NCBI GenBank assembly: GCA_965659665.1
Contig: CBFHWU010000015.1
Coordinates: forward strand, 62,001 to 126,000
DNA length: 64,000 nucleotides
DNA from: CBFHWU01 sp965659665
GTDB lineage: Bacteria > Bacteroidota > Bacteroidia > Flavobacteriales > Flavobacteriaceae
Direction: 5' to 3'
This document shows positions 63,233 through 64,000 of the stretch, in pieces (the stretch's first letter is position 1; each line of letters opens with the position of its first letter). The notes beneath the pieces were generated by a model. That model was not told the DNA's origin, did not search any database, and was given only the letters and a program-made list of their open reading frames with translations. The position numbers were made by a program, and so were the translations under genes.

Positions 63233-64000
63233 ATGTCTGTTAGAAAACTAAAGCCTATCACACCTGGACAGCGCGGTAGAGTAGTCAATGGGTTCGACGC
63301 CATTACTACTGACAAGCCGGAGAAAAGCTTGCTTACTCCGAATAAACGTTCAGGAGGTCGTAACAACAGTGGTCGTATGACGACACGCTATGTGGGAGGA
63401 GGACACAAAAAACGCTACCGTATTATTGATTTTAAACGTAACCGTTTTGATCATGCTGAAGTAAAATCTATTGAATATGATCCAAATCGATCCGCTTTTA
63501 TTGCCTTGACGCAATTTAAAGACGGTGAGAAAAGATATATCATTGCTCAAAATGGTTTGAAAGTTGGTCAAAAGGTGAGTGCAGGGGAGCATGCCTCTCC
63601 AGAAATTGGAAATGCACTCCCAATCGCACACATTCCGTTAGGTACTATTATTTCGTGTATAGAGTTGCACCCTGGACAGGGGGCTACAATTGCACGAAGT
63701 GCAGGATCATTTGCTCAGCTTATGGCACGTGACGGAAAATATGCGACCATAAAACTCCCTTCAGGAGAAACTCGGATGATTCTGGTTGCTTCAATGGCTA
63801 CCATTGGTGCAGTATCAAACTCAGATCATCAATTGGTTGTTTCTGGCAAAGCAGGTCGTTCTCGCTGGTTAGGTCGTCGTCCTCGAACACGTCCTGTAGT
63901 GATGAATCCTGTGGACCACCCTATGGGTGGAGGTGAAGGTCGTGCTTCTGGAGGTCACCCTCGTTCACGTAATGGAATTCCTGCAAAAGGTTTCCGTACA
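63233..64000 (+). CDS. rplB: 50S ribosomal protein L2 (3' end outside window)
   Basis: The frame from ATG 63233 runs open to the window edge, giving exactly 256 codons; the full protein is about 274 residues, so about 18 are missing. It reads SVRKLKPITPGQRG, GGRNNSGRMTTRYVGGGHKK, IAHIPLGTIISCIELHPG and MNPVDHPMGGGEGRASGGHP, the peptidyl-transferase-region motif. It starts 9 bases after rplW. Confidence 0.98.
   Translation, partial: MSVRKLKPITPGQRGRVVNGFDAITTDKPEKSLLTPNKRSGGRNNSGRMTTRYVGGGHKKRYRIIDFKRNRFDHAEVKSIEYDPNRSAFIALTQFKDGEKRYIIAQNGLKVGQKVSAGEHASPEIGNALPIAHIPLGTIISCIELHPGQGATIARSAGSFAQLMARDGKYATIKLPSGETRMILVASMATIGAVSNSDHQLVVSGKAGRSRWLGRRPRTRPVVMNPVDHPMGGGEGRASGGHPRSRNGIPAKGFRT

Noticed and set aside
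1..64000. CRISPR arrays, transposases, prophage, toxin-antitoxin pairs
   Set aside because: I looked for spaced direct repeats, DDE transposase motifs and phage genes and saw none that hold up.

Overview
The window is AT-rich, densely packed bacterial chromosome from the phylum Bacteroidota, almost certainly a (probably marine) Flavobacteriaceae. The evidence is a gliding/type IX secretion block (gldJ, porU, porV), a secreted protease with a type A C-terminal sorting domain, three SusC/SusD pairs, Bacteroidota-type promoters (TTG/TTTG, about 20 bases, TAnnTTTG) and a str-S10 ribosomal operon without tuf between fusA and rpsJ. Genes are tightly spaced: five convergent pairs overlap at their 3' ends and several same-strand pairs overlap by 1-11 bases.

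Layout. 1-4.2 kb: end of a DUF6702-like gene, an M1 metallopeptidase, a TatA-type translocase subunit, and a reverse pair of O-methyltransferase and flavin reductase. 4.2-8.6 kb: an eroded zone with remnants of an unrecognised gene or genes, an intact membrane-anchored metallophosphoesterase, tRNA-Val(GAC), and a CobW/YjiA-type metallochaperone GTPase broken by three lesions. 8.8-19.2 kb: murF-gldJ on the reverse strand, divergent from porU-porV-pdhA-pdhC. 19.2-31.8 kb: housekeeping genes (SDR, SprT-like protein, DUF389 membrane protein, an MlaFE-like lipid ABC pair, PafA-like phosphatase, KAS III-like enzyme, gcvP, a polytopic membrane protein, purEK). 31.8-39 kb: adk-obgE, an Mpl-like ligase/DUF7033/YjjG operon, rarA and rlmB.

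39-58 kb is the accessory part: a T9SS-exported S8 protease, two near-twin lipoproteins, and three SusCD-type TonB-dependent uptake systems, all on the reverse strand. No glycoside hydrolase is present, so the substrate is open; a peptide or protein target is only an inference from the protease. The first two SusC genes share a recognisable promoter, and the first has a 31-bp tandem duplication of its start that creates a six-codon leader ORF. 58.2-64 kb: rpsL-rpsG-fusA-rpsJ-rplC-rplD-rplW-rplB, the last cut by the window edge.

I do not see a convincing wholly new system (no CRISPR, transposase, phage or defence island). The most unusual items are the twin lipoproteins with a conserved cysteine-containing C-terminal domain, the promoter/leader arrangement of the SusC genes, the duplicated scrap of the rarA start, and the local gene decay beside tRNA-Val.
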